A stretch of 64,000 nucleotides of DNA, from assembly GCF_002165135.1 (NCBI RefSeq), contig NZ_NFZQ01000017.1:22212-86211 (forward strand). The letters run 5' to 3'. Shown piece by piece: positions 35,128 through 43,788 of this stretch. Every line of letters starts with the position of its first letter. The stretch's first letter is position 1. The notes beneath the pieces are model-generated. The model saw only the letters and a program-made list of their open reading frames with translations. It was not told the origin of the DNA and made no database searches. Both the position numbers and the translations under genes were made by a program. This stretch comes from Pseudomonas sp. SID14000 (GTDB lineage Bacteria; Pseudomonadota; Gammaproteobacteria; Pseudomonadales; Pseudomonadaceae).

Positions 35128-36033
35128 ATGCGCCTTCGCCATATCGAGATTTTCCAGGCTATCCGCCAGACCGGCTCGGTCAGCGGTGCCGCACAGTTGC
35201 TGCACGTTTCTCAACCTGCCGTGACCAAGGTTCTGCAGCACGCCGAGCAGCAACTGGGCTTTCCGTTGTTCCTGCGGGTGCGCGGCAAGCTTCAGCCCAC
35301 GCCCGAAGCGCTGGAACTGGAGCGTGAGGTCGACAAGGTCACGGAGAGCCTGCAAGGGGTGCGACGCCTGGCGCAAAGCCTGCGTCGCGCGCCGGGCCAC
35401 AGCCTGCGGATCGGTGCGACCCCGGCACTGGCCCTGTCGCTGCTGCCGCCGGCCATTCATGAGTGGACCCAGCGTTATCCGGACATCGCCTGCGAGCTGT
35501 CCAGCGCCCACAGTCGCGAACTGGTGCAGAACCTGTTGATGCGGGAGATCGATGTCGCCCTGACCCTGCAACAGCCAGATCACCCTGCGCTCAAGGCTCA
35601 GGCGCTGGCCAGCGGGGTGTTGGTGGCATTGGCACCAGCAGGTTATTGGCCGCTGGAAGATGAAGGCAAGCCGCTGCCGTTGACGGCACTGGCCGGTGCG
35701 TCCCTGATCGGGCTGTCCAGCGCCGACCCGCTGTCGGTGCGCCTCGACAGCTACCTCAAGGCGGTGGAGCCACCGCCACGGGTGAGCATTGCGGTGCAGA
35801 CCTATTCACTGGCCAGGGCGATGGTCGAATCCGGTGCTGGGCTGGCGGTCATCGACCCCTTCACAGCCCTTGGCGCGGCGCCTGGGGCGACCGCGATTCG
35901 TCCGCTGGCCCCGGCATTGCCGATCACCTTGTATGCGGTGACCCGTACTGCCGAACCGTCACCGCATACACTGAGCGAGCTGCTGACGATTTTCAGCAGC
36001 CGAGCACAGGGGCAACTGGATCGTTGGCGCTGA
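35128..36033 (+). CDS. dguR: LysR-family regulator DguR
   Basis: A 301-residue LysR regulator with an N-terminal winged helix (FQAIRQTGSVSGAAQLLHVS, residues 10-29) and a two-lobed effector domain. It is divergent from dguA with a 107-bp gap and very likely activates dguABC. The gap contains 'ccataaacaaaggttatgga', an imperfect inverted repeat of the T-N11-A kind used by LysR proteins. Confidence 0.82.
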   Translation: MRLRHIEIFQAIRQTGSVSGAAQLLHVSQPAVTKVLQHAEQQLGFPLFLRVRGKLQPTPEALELEREVDKVTESLQGVRRLAQSLRRAPGHSLRIGATPALALSLLPPAIHEWTQRYPDIACELSSAHSRELVQNLLMREIDVALTLQQPDHPALKAQALASGVLVALAPAGYWPLEDEGKPLPLTALAGASLIGLSSADPLSVRLDSYLKAVEPPPRVSIAVQTYSLARAMVESGAGLAVIDPFTALGAAPGATAIRPLAPALPITLYAVTRTAEPSPHTLSELLTIFSSRAQGQLDRWR

Positions 36034-36117
36034 TTGCAGATATGCCCGGAAAGCGCATCAATGTCAGCCCGGACTCTCATGGAACTGCACATAACTCATT
36101 GAATTAGCACCGACCGT

Positions 36118-36205
36118 GTGGGAGCGGCTTTAGCCGCGAACACCGGCGCAGCCGGTGCCATGCACCGCGTTGGATTCTTCGCGGCTAAAGCCGCTCCCAC
36201 AGGGT
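36118..36205. repeat. REP pair (inverted)
   Basis: 'gtgtgggagcggctttagccgcgaacaccgg' faces 'gcggctaaagccgctcccacag'. It is the variant with 'ttagccgc'. It lies downstream of dguR. Confidence 0.9.
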
Positions 36206-36236
36206 ACGCGGGCCGCTTGCAAATTCAGTTCTCTAC

Positions 36237-36326
36237 GCGACAGCGCAGCCCAAAGGGCTGGGCGATCTCCCACAAGGGAATATGACACGCTCTCGAACAT
36301 TGTTCCCTGTGCGACAGCGCAGCCCA
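36237..36326. repeat. 16-bp direct repeat between dguR and tRNA-Leu
   Basis: 'gcgacagcgcagccca' occurs at 36237-36252 and again at 36311-36326, 74 bp apart. No gene is seen in the gap 36034-36336, which otherwise holds only the REP pair. Confidence 0.7.
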
Positions 36327-36336
36327 GATCGCAGGC

Positions 36337-36367
36337 GAAAAAAAACCGACCATAAGGTCGGTTTTTT
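36337..36367 (-). terminator. terminator of tRNA-Leu
   Basis: ACCGACC-ataa-GGTCGGT is flanked by A8 on the plus-strand left and T6 on the right, so on the minus strand it is a stem followed by a T-run, 9 bp after the tRNA 3' end. It could work in both directions. Confidence 0.85.
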
Positions 36368-36375
36368 CAGGATCT

Positions 36376-36460
36376 TGGTGCCCCGAGGGAGACTCGAACT
36401 CCCACTCCTTTCGAAAACGGATTTTGAATCCGCCGCGTCTACCAATTCCGCCATCAGGGC
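36376..36460 (-). tRNA. tRNA-Leu (anticodon CAA)
   Basis: An 85-nt class II tRNA with a long variable arm. The acceptor stem GCCCTGA pairs with the CGGGGCA side, the anticodon loop TTCAAAA gives anticodon CAA (reads UUG), the T-arm has GTTCGAGTC, and the encoded 3' CCA is present. It is oriented away from queA. Confidence 0.95.
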
Positions 36461-36567
36461 ATGTGGCGCGCAGTATAGAGAGCCGCCGCTGGTCGGTCAA
36501 TCGGCTTTCATGGTCAATTTTCACACATTGGGCTAAACTTCCCGGCCCTGCCGAACCGAACATCATC

Positions 36568-37617
36568 ATGCGCGTCGCCGATTTTTCCTTCGAACTCCCT
36601 GATTCCCTGATCGCCCGCCACCCGTTGGCCGAGCGCCATGGCAGCCGTCTGCTGGTGCTCGATGGGCCAACCGGCGCGCTGGCGCACCGGCAATTCCCCG
36701 ACCTGCTCGAGTACCTGCGCCCCGGCGACCTGATGGTGTTCAACAACACCCGGGTCATCCCGGCGCGGCTGTTCGGCCAGAAAGCCTCCGGCGGCAAGCT
36801 GGAAGTGCTGGTCGAGCGCGTGCTCGACAGCCATCGGGTGCTGGCCCATGTGCGCGCCAGCAAGGCGCCCAAGGTAGGCGCGGTCATCCTCATCGATGGC
36901 GGCGGCGAGGCCGAAATGGTCGCGCGCCATGACACGCTGTTCGAGCTGCGCTTCACCGAAGAGGTGCTGCCACTGCTCGACCGCGTCGGCCATATGCCGC
37001 TGCCGCCCTACATCGACCGCCCGGACGAGGGCGCCGACCGTGAGCGCTACCAGACCGTGTACGCCGAACGTGCCGGTGCGGTCGCCGCGCCCACCGCAGG
37101 TCTGCACTTCGACGAAGCGCTGCTGGAAAAGATCGCCGCCAAAGGCGTCGAACGGGCTTTCGTTACCTTGCACGTGGGGGCAGGCACCTTCCAGCCGGTG
37201 CGGGTCGACAAGATCGAAGACCACCACATGCATAAAGAGTGGCTCGAGGTGGGCCAGGATGTGGTCGATGCCGTCGAGGCCTGCCGCGCCCGTGGCGGCC
37301 GGGTGATCGCGGTCGGCACCACCAGCGTGCGTTCGCTGGAGAGCGCGGCGCGCGATGGCGTGCTCAAGGCCTTCAGCGGCGACACTGACATCTTCATTTA
37401 TCCGGGGCGGCCGTTCCATGTGGTCGACGCGCTGGTCACCAATTTCCACCTGCCGGAGTCCACGCTGCTGATGCTGGTCTCGGCCTTCGCCGGCTACCCC
37501 GAGACCATGGCCGCCTACGCGGCGGCGGTCGAGCAGGGGTACCGCTTCTTCAGTTACGGTGATGCCATGTTCATCACCCGCAATCCGGCGCCACGCGGGC
37601 CCGAGGATCAAGCATGA
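36568..37617 (+). CDS. queA: S-adenosylmethionine:tRNA ribosyltransferase-isomerase
   Basis: A 349-residue enzyme that transfers the ribosyl part of SAM to 7-aminomethyl-7-deazaguanine in tRNA, forming epoxyqueuosine. Family marks are FNNTRVIPARLFG, MPLPPYIDR, TVYAERAGAVAAPTAGLHFD and TNFHLPESTLLMLVSAF. ATG 36568 is chosen because upstream in-frame codons run into the tRNA gene. It overlaps tgt by four bases, so the two queuosine genes are coupled. Confidence 0.96.
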   Translation: MRVADFSFELPDSLIARHPLAERHGSRLLVLDGPTGALAHRQFPDLLEYLRPGDLMVFNNTRVIPARLFGQKASGGKLEVLVERVLDSHRVLAHVRASKAPKVGAVILIDGGGEAEMVARHDTLFELRFTEEVLPLLDRVGHMPLPPYIDRPDEGADRERYQTVYAERAGAVAAPTAGLHFDEALLEKIAAKGVERAFVTLHVGAGTFQPVRVDKIEDHHMHKEWLEVGQDVVDAVEACRARGGRVIAVGTTSVRSLESAARDGVLKAFSGDTDIFIYPGRPFHVVDALVTNFHLPESTLLMLVSAFAGYPETMAAYAAAVEQGYRFFSYGDAMFITRNPAPRGPEDQA

Positions 37618-38747
37618 GTCGCACCTGTCGAATGTCCTTCGAACTGCTGGCCACCGACGGCAAGGCCCGTCGTGGCCGCATCACCTTCCCACGGGGCACC
37701 GTGGAAACCCCGGCGTTCATGCCGGTGGGCACCTATGGCACGGTCAAGGGCATGCTGCCACGCGACATCGAGGCCATCGGCGCCGAGATGATCCTGGGCA
37801 ACACCTTCCACCTGTGGCTGCGCCCGGGCACCGAGGTGATCAAGAAGCACAACGGCCTGCACGACTTCATGCAGTGGAAAGGCCCGATCCTCACCGACTC
37901 CGGTGGCTTCCAGGTGTTCAGCCTGGGCGCCATGCGCAAGATCAAGGAAGAGGGCGTGACCTTCGCTTCGCCGGTCGATGGCGCCAAGGTGTTCATGGGC
38001 CCGGAAGAGTCGATGCAGGTGCAGCGTGACCTGGGTTCGGACGTGGTGATGATCTTCGACGAGTGCACCCCGTACCCGGCCGAGCACGATGTGGCGCGCG
38101 CGTCCATGGAGCTGTCGCTGCGCTGGGCCCAACGCTCGAAGAACGCTCACGCCGACAACACCGCGGCGCTGTTCGGTATCGTCCAGGGCGGCATGTACCA
38201 GGACCTGCGCATGCGCTCGCTGGAAGGCCTGGAAAACATCGGCTTCGACGGCCTGGCCATCGGCGGCCTGTCGGTGGGCGAGCCCAAGCACGAAATGATC
38301 AAGGTGCTGGACTACCTGCCTGGCCAGATGCCTGCTGACAAACCTCGTTACCTTATGGGGGTAGGCAAACCGGAAGATCTCGTTGAGGGTGTGCGCCGCG
38401 GCGTCGACATGTTCGACTGCGTGATGCCGACGCGTAACGCGCGCAACGGTCATCTGTTCGTCGATACAGGGGTGATCAAGATCCGCAATGCGTTCCATCG
38501 CCACGATGATTCGCCGCTGGATCCGACCTGTGACTGCTACACCTGCACCAACTTCTCGCGCGCCTATCTGCATCACCTGGACAAGTGCGGCGAAATGCTG
38601 AGCAGCATGCTGAATACCATCCATAACTTGCGCCATTACCAGCGCTTGATGGCCGGTTTACGCGAGGCTATTCAACAAGGTAAATTGGCCGCCTTTGTCG
38701 ACGCCTTCTACGCCAAGCGCGGGCTGCCGGTGCCGCCCTTGGACTGA
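37614..38747 (+). CDS. tgt: tRNA-guanine transglycosylase
   Basis: A 377-residue TIM-barrel enzyme that swaps guanine 34 for preQ1 in tRNAs with GUN anticodons. It has TDSGGFQVFSL with the general-base aspartate, GGLSVGEPK, MPTRNARNGHLF with the nucleophile region, and the zinc site CDCYTC-x-x-F-x-x-x-Y-x-HH. Its ATG overlaps the queA stop. An internal ATG six codons in (MSFELL) could also be used. Confidence 0.97.
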   Translation: MSRTCRMSFELLATDGKARRGRITFPRGTVETPAFMPVGTYGTVKGMLPRDIEAIGAEMILGNTFHLWLRPGTEVIKKHNGLHDFMQWKGPILTDSGGFQVFSLGAMRKIKEEGVTFASPVDGAKVFMGPEESMQVQRDLGSDVVMIFDECTPYPAEHDVARASMELSLRWAQRSKNAHADNTAALFGIVQGGMYQDLRMRSLEGLENIGFDGLAIGGLSVGEPKHEMIKVLDYLPGQMPADKPRYLMGVGKPEDLVEGVRRGVDMFDCVMPTRNARNGHLFVDTGVIKIRNAFHRHDDSPLDPTCDCYTCTNFSRAYLHHLDKCGEMLSSMLNTIHNLRHYQRLMAGLREAIQQGKLAAFVDAFYAKRGLPVPPLD

Positions 38748-38789
38748 CTGTCCGCATCCATTATTAAAAAATTACATTAGGAGTGCCCA

Positions 38790-39125
38790 ATGAGCTTCTT
38801 GATCCCCGCCGCATACGCGGACGCTGCAGCACCTGCCGCCGGCCCAGCCGGTACCGGCTTCGAGTGGATTTTCCTGGTCGGTTTCCTGGTCATCTTCTAC
38901 CTGATGATCTGGCGCCCGCAGGCCAAGCGTGCAAAAGAGCAGAAGAACCTGCTGAGCAACTTGCAGAAGGGTGACGAAGTTGTCACCAACGGCGGCATCG
39001 CCGGCAAGATCGTCAAGGTTTCCGATGATTTCGTGGTACTGGAAGTTTCCGACAACGTCGAGCTGAAGTTCCAGAAGGGTGCCATCGCGGCCACCCTGCC
39101 AAAAGGTACGCTCAAGGCTATCTGA
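38790..39125 (+). CDS. yajC: Sec translocase accessory protein YajC
   Basis: A 111-residue single-span membrane protein. It has an N-terminal Ala-rich stretch, a helix at about 24-42 (WIFLVGFLVIFYLMIW) and a charged cytoplasmic domain with KGDEVVTNGGIAGKI. It associates with SecDF-YidC. 'taggag' precedes the ATG. secD follows after 63 bp. Confidence 0.95.
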   Translation: MSFLIPAAYADAAAPAAGPAGTGFEWIFLVGFLVIFYLMIWRPQAKRAKEQKNLLSNLQKGDEVVTNGGIAGKIVKVSDDFVVLEVSDNVELKFQKGAIAATLPKGTLKAI

Positions 39126-39188
39126 GTTACCGGTTTTTCTTTCCAGTCGGGGCGCGCAACGCGCCCCGCGTCTTGAACGGGCGGCGTG

Positions 39189-41051
39189 ATGCTGAACAAA
39201 TACCCTCTGTGGAAATATGCACTGATCGTGCTGGTACTGGTGGTCGGTTTCATTTATTCCGCTCCCAACCTCTACCCGGATGATCCGGCGGTACAGATCA
39301 GTGGTGCCAGCTCGGCGCTGCAGGTGAGCCAGGCCGACCTCGATCGCGTCAGCAAGGCGCTGGGCGATGCCAAGATCGCCGTCAAGGGCGCGAGCCTGGG
39401 TGAAAAGGGCAGCGGGCTGATCCGCCTGACCAATCAGGAAGACCAGCTGCCAGCCAAGGATGTAGTGCGCAAGGCACTGGGCGATGATTATGTCGTGGCC
39501 CTGAACCTGGCCCAGACTACCCCGCAATGGTTGCGCAACCTGGGCGCAAGCCCGATGAAGCTGGGCCTGGACCTGTCCGGTGGTGTGCACTTCCTGCTGG
39601 AAGTGGACATGGACAAGGCCATGAACGCCCGCATGAAAGTCTACGAAGGCGAGGTCAAGACCTTGCTGCGCAAAGAGCGCATCCGCTACCGCAGCCTGCC
39701 TCAGCAGGATGGCGGCATCATGCTGGGCTTCGCTGACGATGCCACCCGCGAGCAGGCACGTGCCCTGATTCGCAAGAATTTCAATGATTTCGACCTGACC
39801 ACCACCGAGCGTAACGAGCTCGCCGTGCTGCGTCTGGCGCTGACCCAGGCGAAAGTCGCCGAGATCCGCGAATACTCGATCAAGCAGAACCTCACCACCG
39901 TTCGCAACCGGGTCAACGAGCTGGGCGTGGCCGAGCCGCTGGTACAGCGCCAGGGCGCCAACCGCATCGTGGTCGAGCTGCCAGGCGTGCAGGACACTGC
40001 CGAAGCCAAGCGCATTCTCGGTAAAACCGCCAACCTGGAGTTCCGCTTCGGTGCCGAGCCTGGGGCGTCCAAGGCCACTACCGAAGTGTTCGAGTTCCGT
40101 GAAGGCGGTCGTTCCGCTGCGGTCGAGCGCGGCCTGATCATCACTGGTGACCAGGTGACTGACGCCCAGGCCAGCTTCGACGAGCAAGGCCGCCCGCAGG
40201 TGAACATCCGCCTGGATGGCCATGGTGGCGAGCTGATGACTCGTGCTACCCGCAGCAACGTCGGTCGCAGCATGGCGGTGATCTTCATCGAGCAGAAGCC
40301 GGTCACCCGCTACGTCAAGCAGACCGTCGACGGCGTCGAGAAGGACGTTGCCGTACAGAGCTTCCAGGAAGAGAAGAAGATCATCAGCCTGGCGACCATC
40401 CAGTCGCCGCTGGGCAGCCAGTTCCGCATCACCGGCCTGAACGGCCAGGGCGAATCGTCCGAACTGGCCCTGCTGTTGCGTGCCGGTGGCCTGGCCGCGC
40501 CGATGTACTTCGCTGAAGAGCGTACCATCGGCCCAAGCCTGGGTGCCGACAACATCACCAAGGGTATCGATGCGTCGCTGTGGGGCATGCTGTTCGTCTC
40601 GCTGTTCATCATCGCCATCTACCGCGCCTTCGGCGTGCTGGCCACCATCGCCCTGGCCGGCAACATGGTGTTGCTGCTGGCGCTGATGTCTCTGCTTGGG
40701 GCCACCCTGACCCTGCCGGGTATCGCCGGTATCGTGTTGACCATGGGCATGGCGGTGGACGCCAACGTGCTGATCTTCTCGCGTATCCGTGAAGAACTGG
40801 CGGCAGGCATGTCCGTGCAGCGGGCCATTCATGAAGGCTTCAATCGCGCCTACTCGGCAATCGTCGATGCCAACCTGACCACCTTGCTTGTAGGCGGCAT
40901 CCTGTTTGCCATGGGTACCGGTCCGGTCAAGGGCTTTGCGGTCACCATGTCCCTCGGGATTTTCACATCGATGTTCACTGCCGTGATGGTGACCCGTGCG
41001 TTGGTCAACCTGACCTGTGGCGGGCGTGACATCAAGAAGCTGTGGGTTTGA
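39189..41051 (+). CDS. secD: protein translocase subunit SecD
   Basis: A 620-residue RND-type membrane protein that uses the proton gradient to pull exported proteins through SecYEG. It has one N-terminal helix, a large periplasmic domain (about 30-445) containing LGLDLSGGVHFLLEVDM, and five C-terminal helices with GMAVDANVLIFSRIREEL. ATG 39189 is preferred over the GTG three bases upstream. secF follows after 10 bp. Confidence 0.97.
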   Translation: MLNKYPLWKYALIVLVLVVGFIYSAPNLYPDDPAVQISGASSALQVSQADLDRVSKALGDAKIAVKGASLGEKGSGLIRLTNQEDQLPAKDVVRKALGDDYVVALNLAQTTPQWLRNLGASPMKLGLDLSGGVHFLLEVDMDKAMNARMKVYEGEVKTLLRKERIRYRSLPQQDGGIMLGFADDATREQARALIRKNFNDFDLTTTERNELAVLRLALTQAKVAEIREYSIKQNLTTVRNRVNELGVAEPLVQRQGANRIVVELPGVQDTAEAKRILGKTANLEFRFGAEPGASKATTEVFEFREGGRSAAVERGLIITGDQVTDAQASFDEQGRPQVNIRLDGHGGELMTRATRSNVGRSMAVIFIEQKPVTRYVKQTVDGVEKDVAVQSFQEEKKIISLATIQSPLGSQFRITGLNGQGESSELALLLRAGGLAAPMYFAEERTIGPSLGADNITKGIDASLWGMLFVSLFIIAIYRAFGVLATIALAGNMVLLLALMSLLGATLTLPGIAGIVLTMGMAVDANVLIFSRIREELAAGMSVQRAIHEGFNRAYSAIVDANLTTLLVGGILFAMGTGPVKGFAVTMSLGIFTSMFTAVMVTRALVNLTCGGRDIKKLWV

Positions 41052-41061
41052 GGGAGCTGCG

Positions 41062-41970
41062 ATGAAAACCATCAATTTCATGGGCGTGCGCAAGGTTGCG
41101 TTCGCCATTACCGTGCTCCTGACCGTGCTGGCGCTGTTCAGTTGGTGGCAGAAGGGCCTGAACTTCGGCCTGGACTTCACTGGCGGTACGCTGATCGAGC
41201 TGACTTACGAGCGCCCGGCTGACCTCAAGGTGGTGCGTGCCGAGCTGGTCAACTCCGGCTTCCACGAGGCCGTGGTGCAGAGCTTCGGCTCTACCACCGA
41301 CCTCTTGGTGCGCATGCCGGGCGATGACCCGCAGCTGGGCAACAAGGTGGCTGAAGTCCTGCAGAAGGCTGGCGGCGACAATCCGGCCAAGGTCAAGCGT
41401 GTCGAGTTCGTTGGCCCGCAGGTGGGTGAAGAGCTGCGCGACCAGGGTGGCATCGGCATGCTCCTGGCTCTGGGCGGCATCCTCATCTACCTGGCTTTCC
41501 GCTTCCAGTGGAAGTTCGCTGTGGGCGCGATCATCTCGCTGATCCACGACGTGGTGGTGACCCTGGGTATCCTGTCGTTCTTCCAGATCACCTTCGACCT
41601 GACGGTGCTGGCAGCAGTGCTGGCGATCATCGGCTACTCGCTGAACGACACCATCGTCGTGTTCGACCGGGTGCGCGAGAACTTCCGCGTCATGCGCAAG
41701 GCCTCGCTGATCGAGAACATCAACGTTTCCACTACCCAGACCCTGCTGCGGACCATCGCCACGTCGGTATCGACTTTGCTGGCCATTGCCGCGCTGCTGT
41801 TCTTTGGTGGCGACAACCTGTTCGGCTTCTCGCTGGCCCTGTTCATCGGCGTCATGGCCGGTACCTATTCGTCGATCTATATCGCCAACGTGGTACTGAT
41901 CTGGCTGAACCTGAGCAGTGAAGACCTGATCCCGCCAGCCAAGACCGACGGTGTGGACGATCGCCCGTAA
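41062..41970 (+). CDS. secF: protein translocase subunit SecF
   Basis: A 302-residue partner of SecD with six transmembrane helices. It carries NFGLDFTGGTLIEL near the start and the conserved GYSLNDTIVVFDRVREN. 'gggagctgcg' precedes the ATG. The yajC-secD-secF operon ends at a strong terminator 30 bp downstream. Confidence 0.97.
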   Translation: MKTINFMGVRKVAFAITVLLTVLALFSWWQKGLNFGLDFTGGTLIELTYERPADLKVVRAELVNSGFHEAVVQSFGSTTDLLVRMPGDDPQLGNKVAEVLQKAGGDNPAKVKRVEFVGPQVGEELRDQGGIGMLLALGGILIYLAFRFQWKFAVGAIISLIHDVVVTLGILSFFQITFDLTVLAAVLAIIGYSLNDTIVVFDRVRENFRVMRKASLIENINVSTTQTLLRTIATSVSTLLAIAALLFFGGDNLFGFSLALFIGVMAGTYSSIYIANVVLIWLNLSSEDLIPPAKTDGVDDRP

Positions 41971-42000
41971 GGCGTGTTCCATGCCGTTTGGCGGCCAGAA

Positions 42001-42033
42001 AGGCGCGAGTGTTGAACTCGCGCCTTTTTTTTT
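42001..42033 (+). terminator. secDF operon terminator
   Basis: AGGCGCGAGT-gttga-ACTCGCGCCT is a perfect 10-bp stem followed by nine T. Confidence 0.95.
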
Positions 42034-42089
42034 ACTCCAAGGCTGGGAGAAGGCGGGTTGGACCCGCGGGTTATGATCAGGAGGTTCAT

Positions 42090-42632
42090 GTGAACAAATC
42101 AATGCTTGTGGGTGCGGTGCTGGGTGCTGTCGGTGTGACTGCCGGAGGTGCTGTCGCAACCTACAGCTTGGTCAACAAGGGGCCTGAGTATGCGCAGGTC
42201 ACCGACGTGCAACCGATCAAACAACAGATAAAAACCCCCCGTGAGGTCTGCAAGGACGTCACCGTGACGCGTCAGGCGCCGGTCAAGGACCAGCACCAGA
42301 TCGCCGGTACCGTGGTAGGCGCCATTGCCGGTGGCCTGCTGGGTAACCAGATCGGTGGTGGTAGCGGCAAGAAGATCGCCACCGTGGCTGGTGCGGTCGG
42401 TGGTGGTTATGCCGGTAACAAGGTGCAGGAAGGCATGCAGGAGCGTGACACCTACACCACGACGCAAACCCGCTGCAACACGGTCAACGACATCAGTGAG
42501 AAAGTGGTGGGCTACAACGTGAAGTACACCATTGGCGACAAGGTAGGGCAGGTGAAGATGGACCACGAGCCCGGGTCGACCATTCCGCTGGACAAGAATG
42601 GCAAGCTGATCCTCAGCGAAGCTGGCCAGTGA
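42090..42632 (+). CDS. glycine-zipper outer-membrane-type protein
   Basis: A 180-residue protein with an N-terminal hydrophobic segment (signal or anchor) and a glycine-zipper 2TM domain (GTVVGAIAGGLLGNQIGGGSG, then AGAVGGGYAGNKVQEG) like YcfJ/SlyB proteins. Such proteins affect envelope integrity, but no precise function is known. GTG 42090 is chosen because 'aggagg' lies 7 bp upstream; ATG 42102 is an alternative. Confidence 0.8.
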   Translation: MNKSMLVGAVLGAVGVTAGGAVATYSLVNKGPEYAQVTDVQPIKQQIKTPREVCKDVTVTRQAPVKDQHQIAGTVVGAIAGGLLGNQIGGGSGKKIATVAGAVGGGYAGNKVQEGMQERDTYTTTQTRCNTVNDISEKVVGYNVKYTIGDKVGQVKMDHEPGSTIPLDKNGKLILSEAGQ

Positions 42633-42647
42633 TTGATGTTGCCTGAA

Positions 42648-42748
42648 CTGGCCTCTTCGCGGGTAAACCCGCTCCCACAGGTACAGCAATCTCCTTGAGG
42701 TTGTCGCTATCACTGTGAGAGCGGGTTTACCCGCGAAGAGGCCAGCAC
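42648..42748. repeat. REP pair (inverted)
   Basis: 'ctggcctcttcgcgggtaaa...cccacagg' faces 'ctgtgagagcgggtttacccgcgaagaggccag'. Confidence 0.9.
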
Positions 42749-42775
42749 AGGCAGTACAAAACTGGCAGGCAAACA

Positions 42776-42800
42776 AAAAGCACCCCGAGGGGTGCTTTTT
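42776..42800 (-). terminator. suhB terminator
   Basis: AAAAAGCACCCC and GGGGTGCTTTTT are complementary around a very short loop. On the minus strand this is a stem with T-run 19 bp after the suhB stop; it can also act on the plus strand. Confidence 0.88.
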
Positions 42801-42818
42801 TGTGCCGGCAATCCGCGC

Positions 42819-43637
42819 TTAGCGCTTCATGTTCTCTGGCAGGTGCGGCTGGATAGCAGTCAGCACGGCCTTGAAGCACTTGATGTTGCCCGCAACGATA
42901 TGGCCCTTCTCGAGGAAGTCATGGCCACCGTTGAAGTCGCTCACCAGGCCGCCCGCTTCCTGGATCAGCAGTACGCCGGCTGCCATGTCCCATTCGGACA
43001 GGCCCGACTCCCAGAAGGCGTCGAAACGGCCAGCAGCCACGTAGGCCAGGTCCAGGCTGGCGGAGCCGGCGCGGCGGATGCCGGCAGTCTGGCCAGTCAG
43101 GGCGCGGAACATGCCCAGGTAGTTGTCCAGGTCAGCCATCTGGCTGTCACGGAACGGGAAGCCGGTACCCAGCAGGGCGCCTTCCAGGCTGGTGCGCGAG
43201 CTGACACGCAGGCGGCGACCGTTGAGCTGGGCGCCACGGCCACGGCTGGCGGTGAATTCTTCCTGGCGAACCGGGTCGACGATCACGGCGTGCTCAAGGC
43301 GGCCACGGTATTTGCAGGCGATGCTGACCGCGAAGTGGGGGATGCCACGCAGGAAGTTGGTGGTGCCGTCCAGCGGGTCGATGATCCACAGGTAATCCTT
43401 GCCTTCTTCGCCGCTACCCGCGTGCAGGCCGGTTTCCTCGCCCTGGATGGAGTGGTTCGGGTAGGCCTTGCGCAGGGCGTTGACGATGCTCTGCTCGGCG
43501 GCGCGATCGACTTCGGAAACGTAGTCCTTGGCCTCTTTCTCATCGACCTTGATGCTATCCAGGCGTTCGATGGAGCGGAAAATCAGTTCACTGGCGCTGC
43601 GAGCGGCGCGCAGGGCGATATTCAGCATAGGCTGCAT
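42819..43637 (-). CDS. suhB: inositol-1-monophosphatase SuhB
   Basis: A 272-residue metal-dependent phosphatase of the IMPase family. The metal sites are IIDPLDGTTNFLRG and SEWDMAAGVLLIQEAGG. In enterobacteria SuhB is also part of the rRNA antitermination complex, and in Pseudomonas it affects virulence genes. It is divergent from trmJ. Confidence 0.95.
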   Translation of the reverse strand: MQPMLNIALRAARSASELIFRSIERLDSIKVDEKEAKDYVSEVDRAAEQSIVNALRKAYPNHSIQGEETGLHAGSGEEGKDYLWIIDPLDGTTNFLRGIPHFAVSIACKYRGRLEHAVIVDPVRQEEFTASRGRGAQLNGRRLRVSSRTSLEGALLGTGFPFRDSQMADLDNYLGMFRALTGQTAGIRRAGSASLDLAYVAAGRFDAFWESGLSEWDMAAGVLLIQEAGGLVSDFNGGHDFLEKGHIVAGNIKCFKAVLTAIQPHLPENMKR

Positions 43638-43788
43638 GGGCGGGTCACCTGGAGATGTTAAAGAAGAAAGCCGATCATTCTAGCAGAAAACTTTGGCGGC
43701 AGAAGTGTCACATTTGCTTTCGTGGCGTTACGTCTGTCGGTTCTGTAAGATCGAAGGCCCTGATTTCTGCATCTGTGAGCACAACACC

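Noticed and set aside
36376..36460. tRNA-Leu as an integration site of a genomic island
   Set aside because: No integrase gene and no direct repeat of the tRNA 3' end is seen on either side. The accessory block ends before the tRNA without an att-like copy.
38772..41180. 802-codon minus-strand open frame opposite secD and secF
   Set aside because: It is the antisense shadow of well-supported secD/secF/yajC in high-GC sequence. Its composition (His, Gln, Asp-rich) is typical of such shadows and it matches no family.
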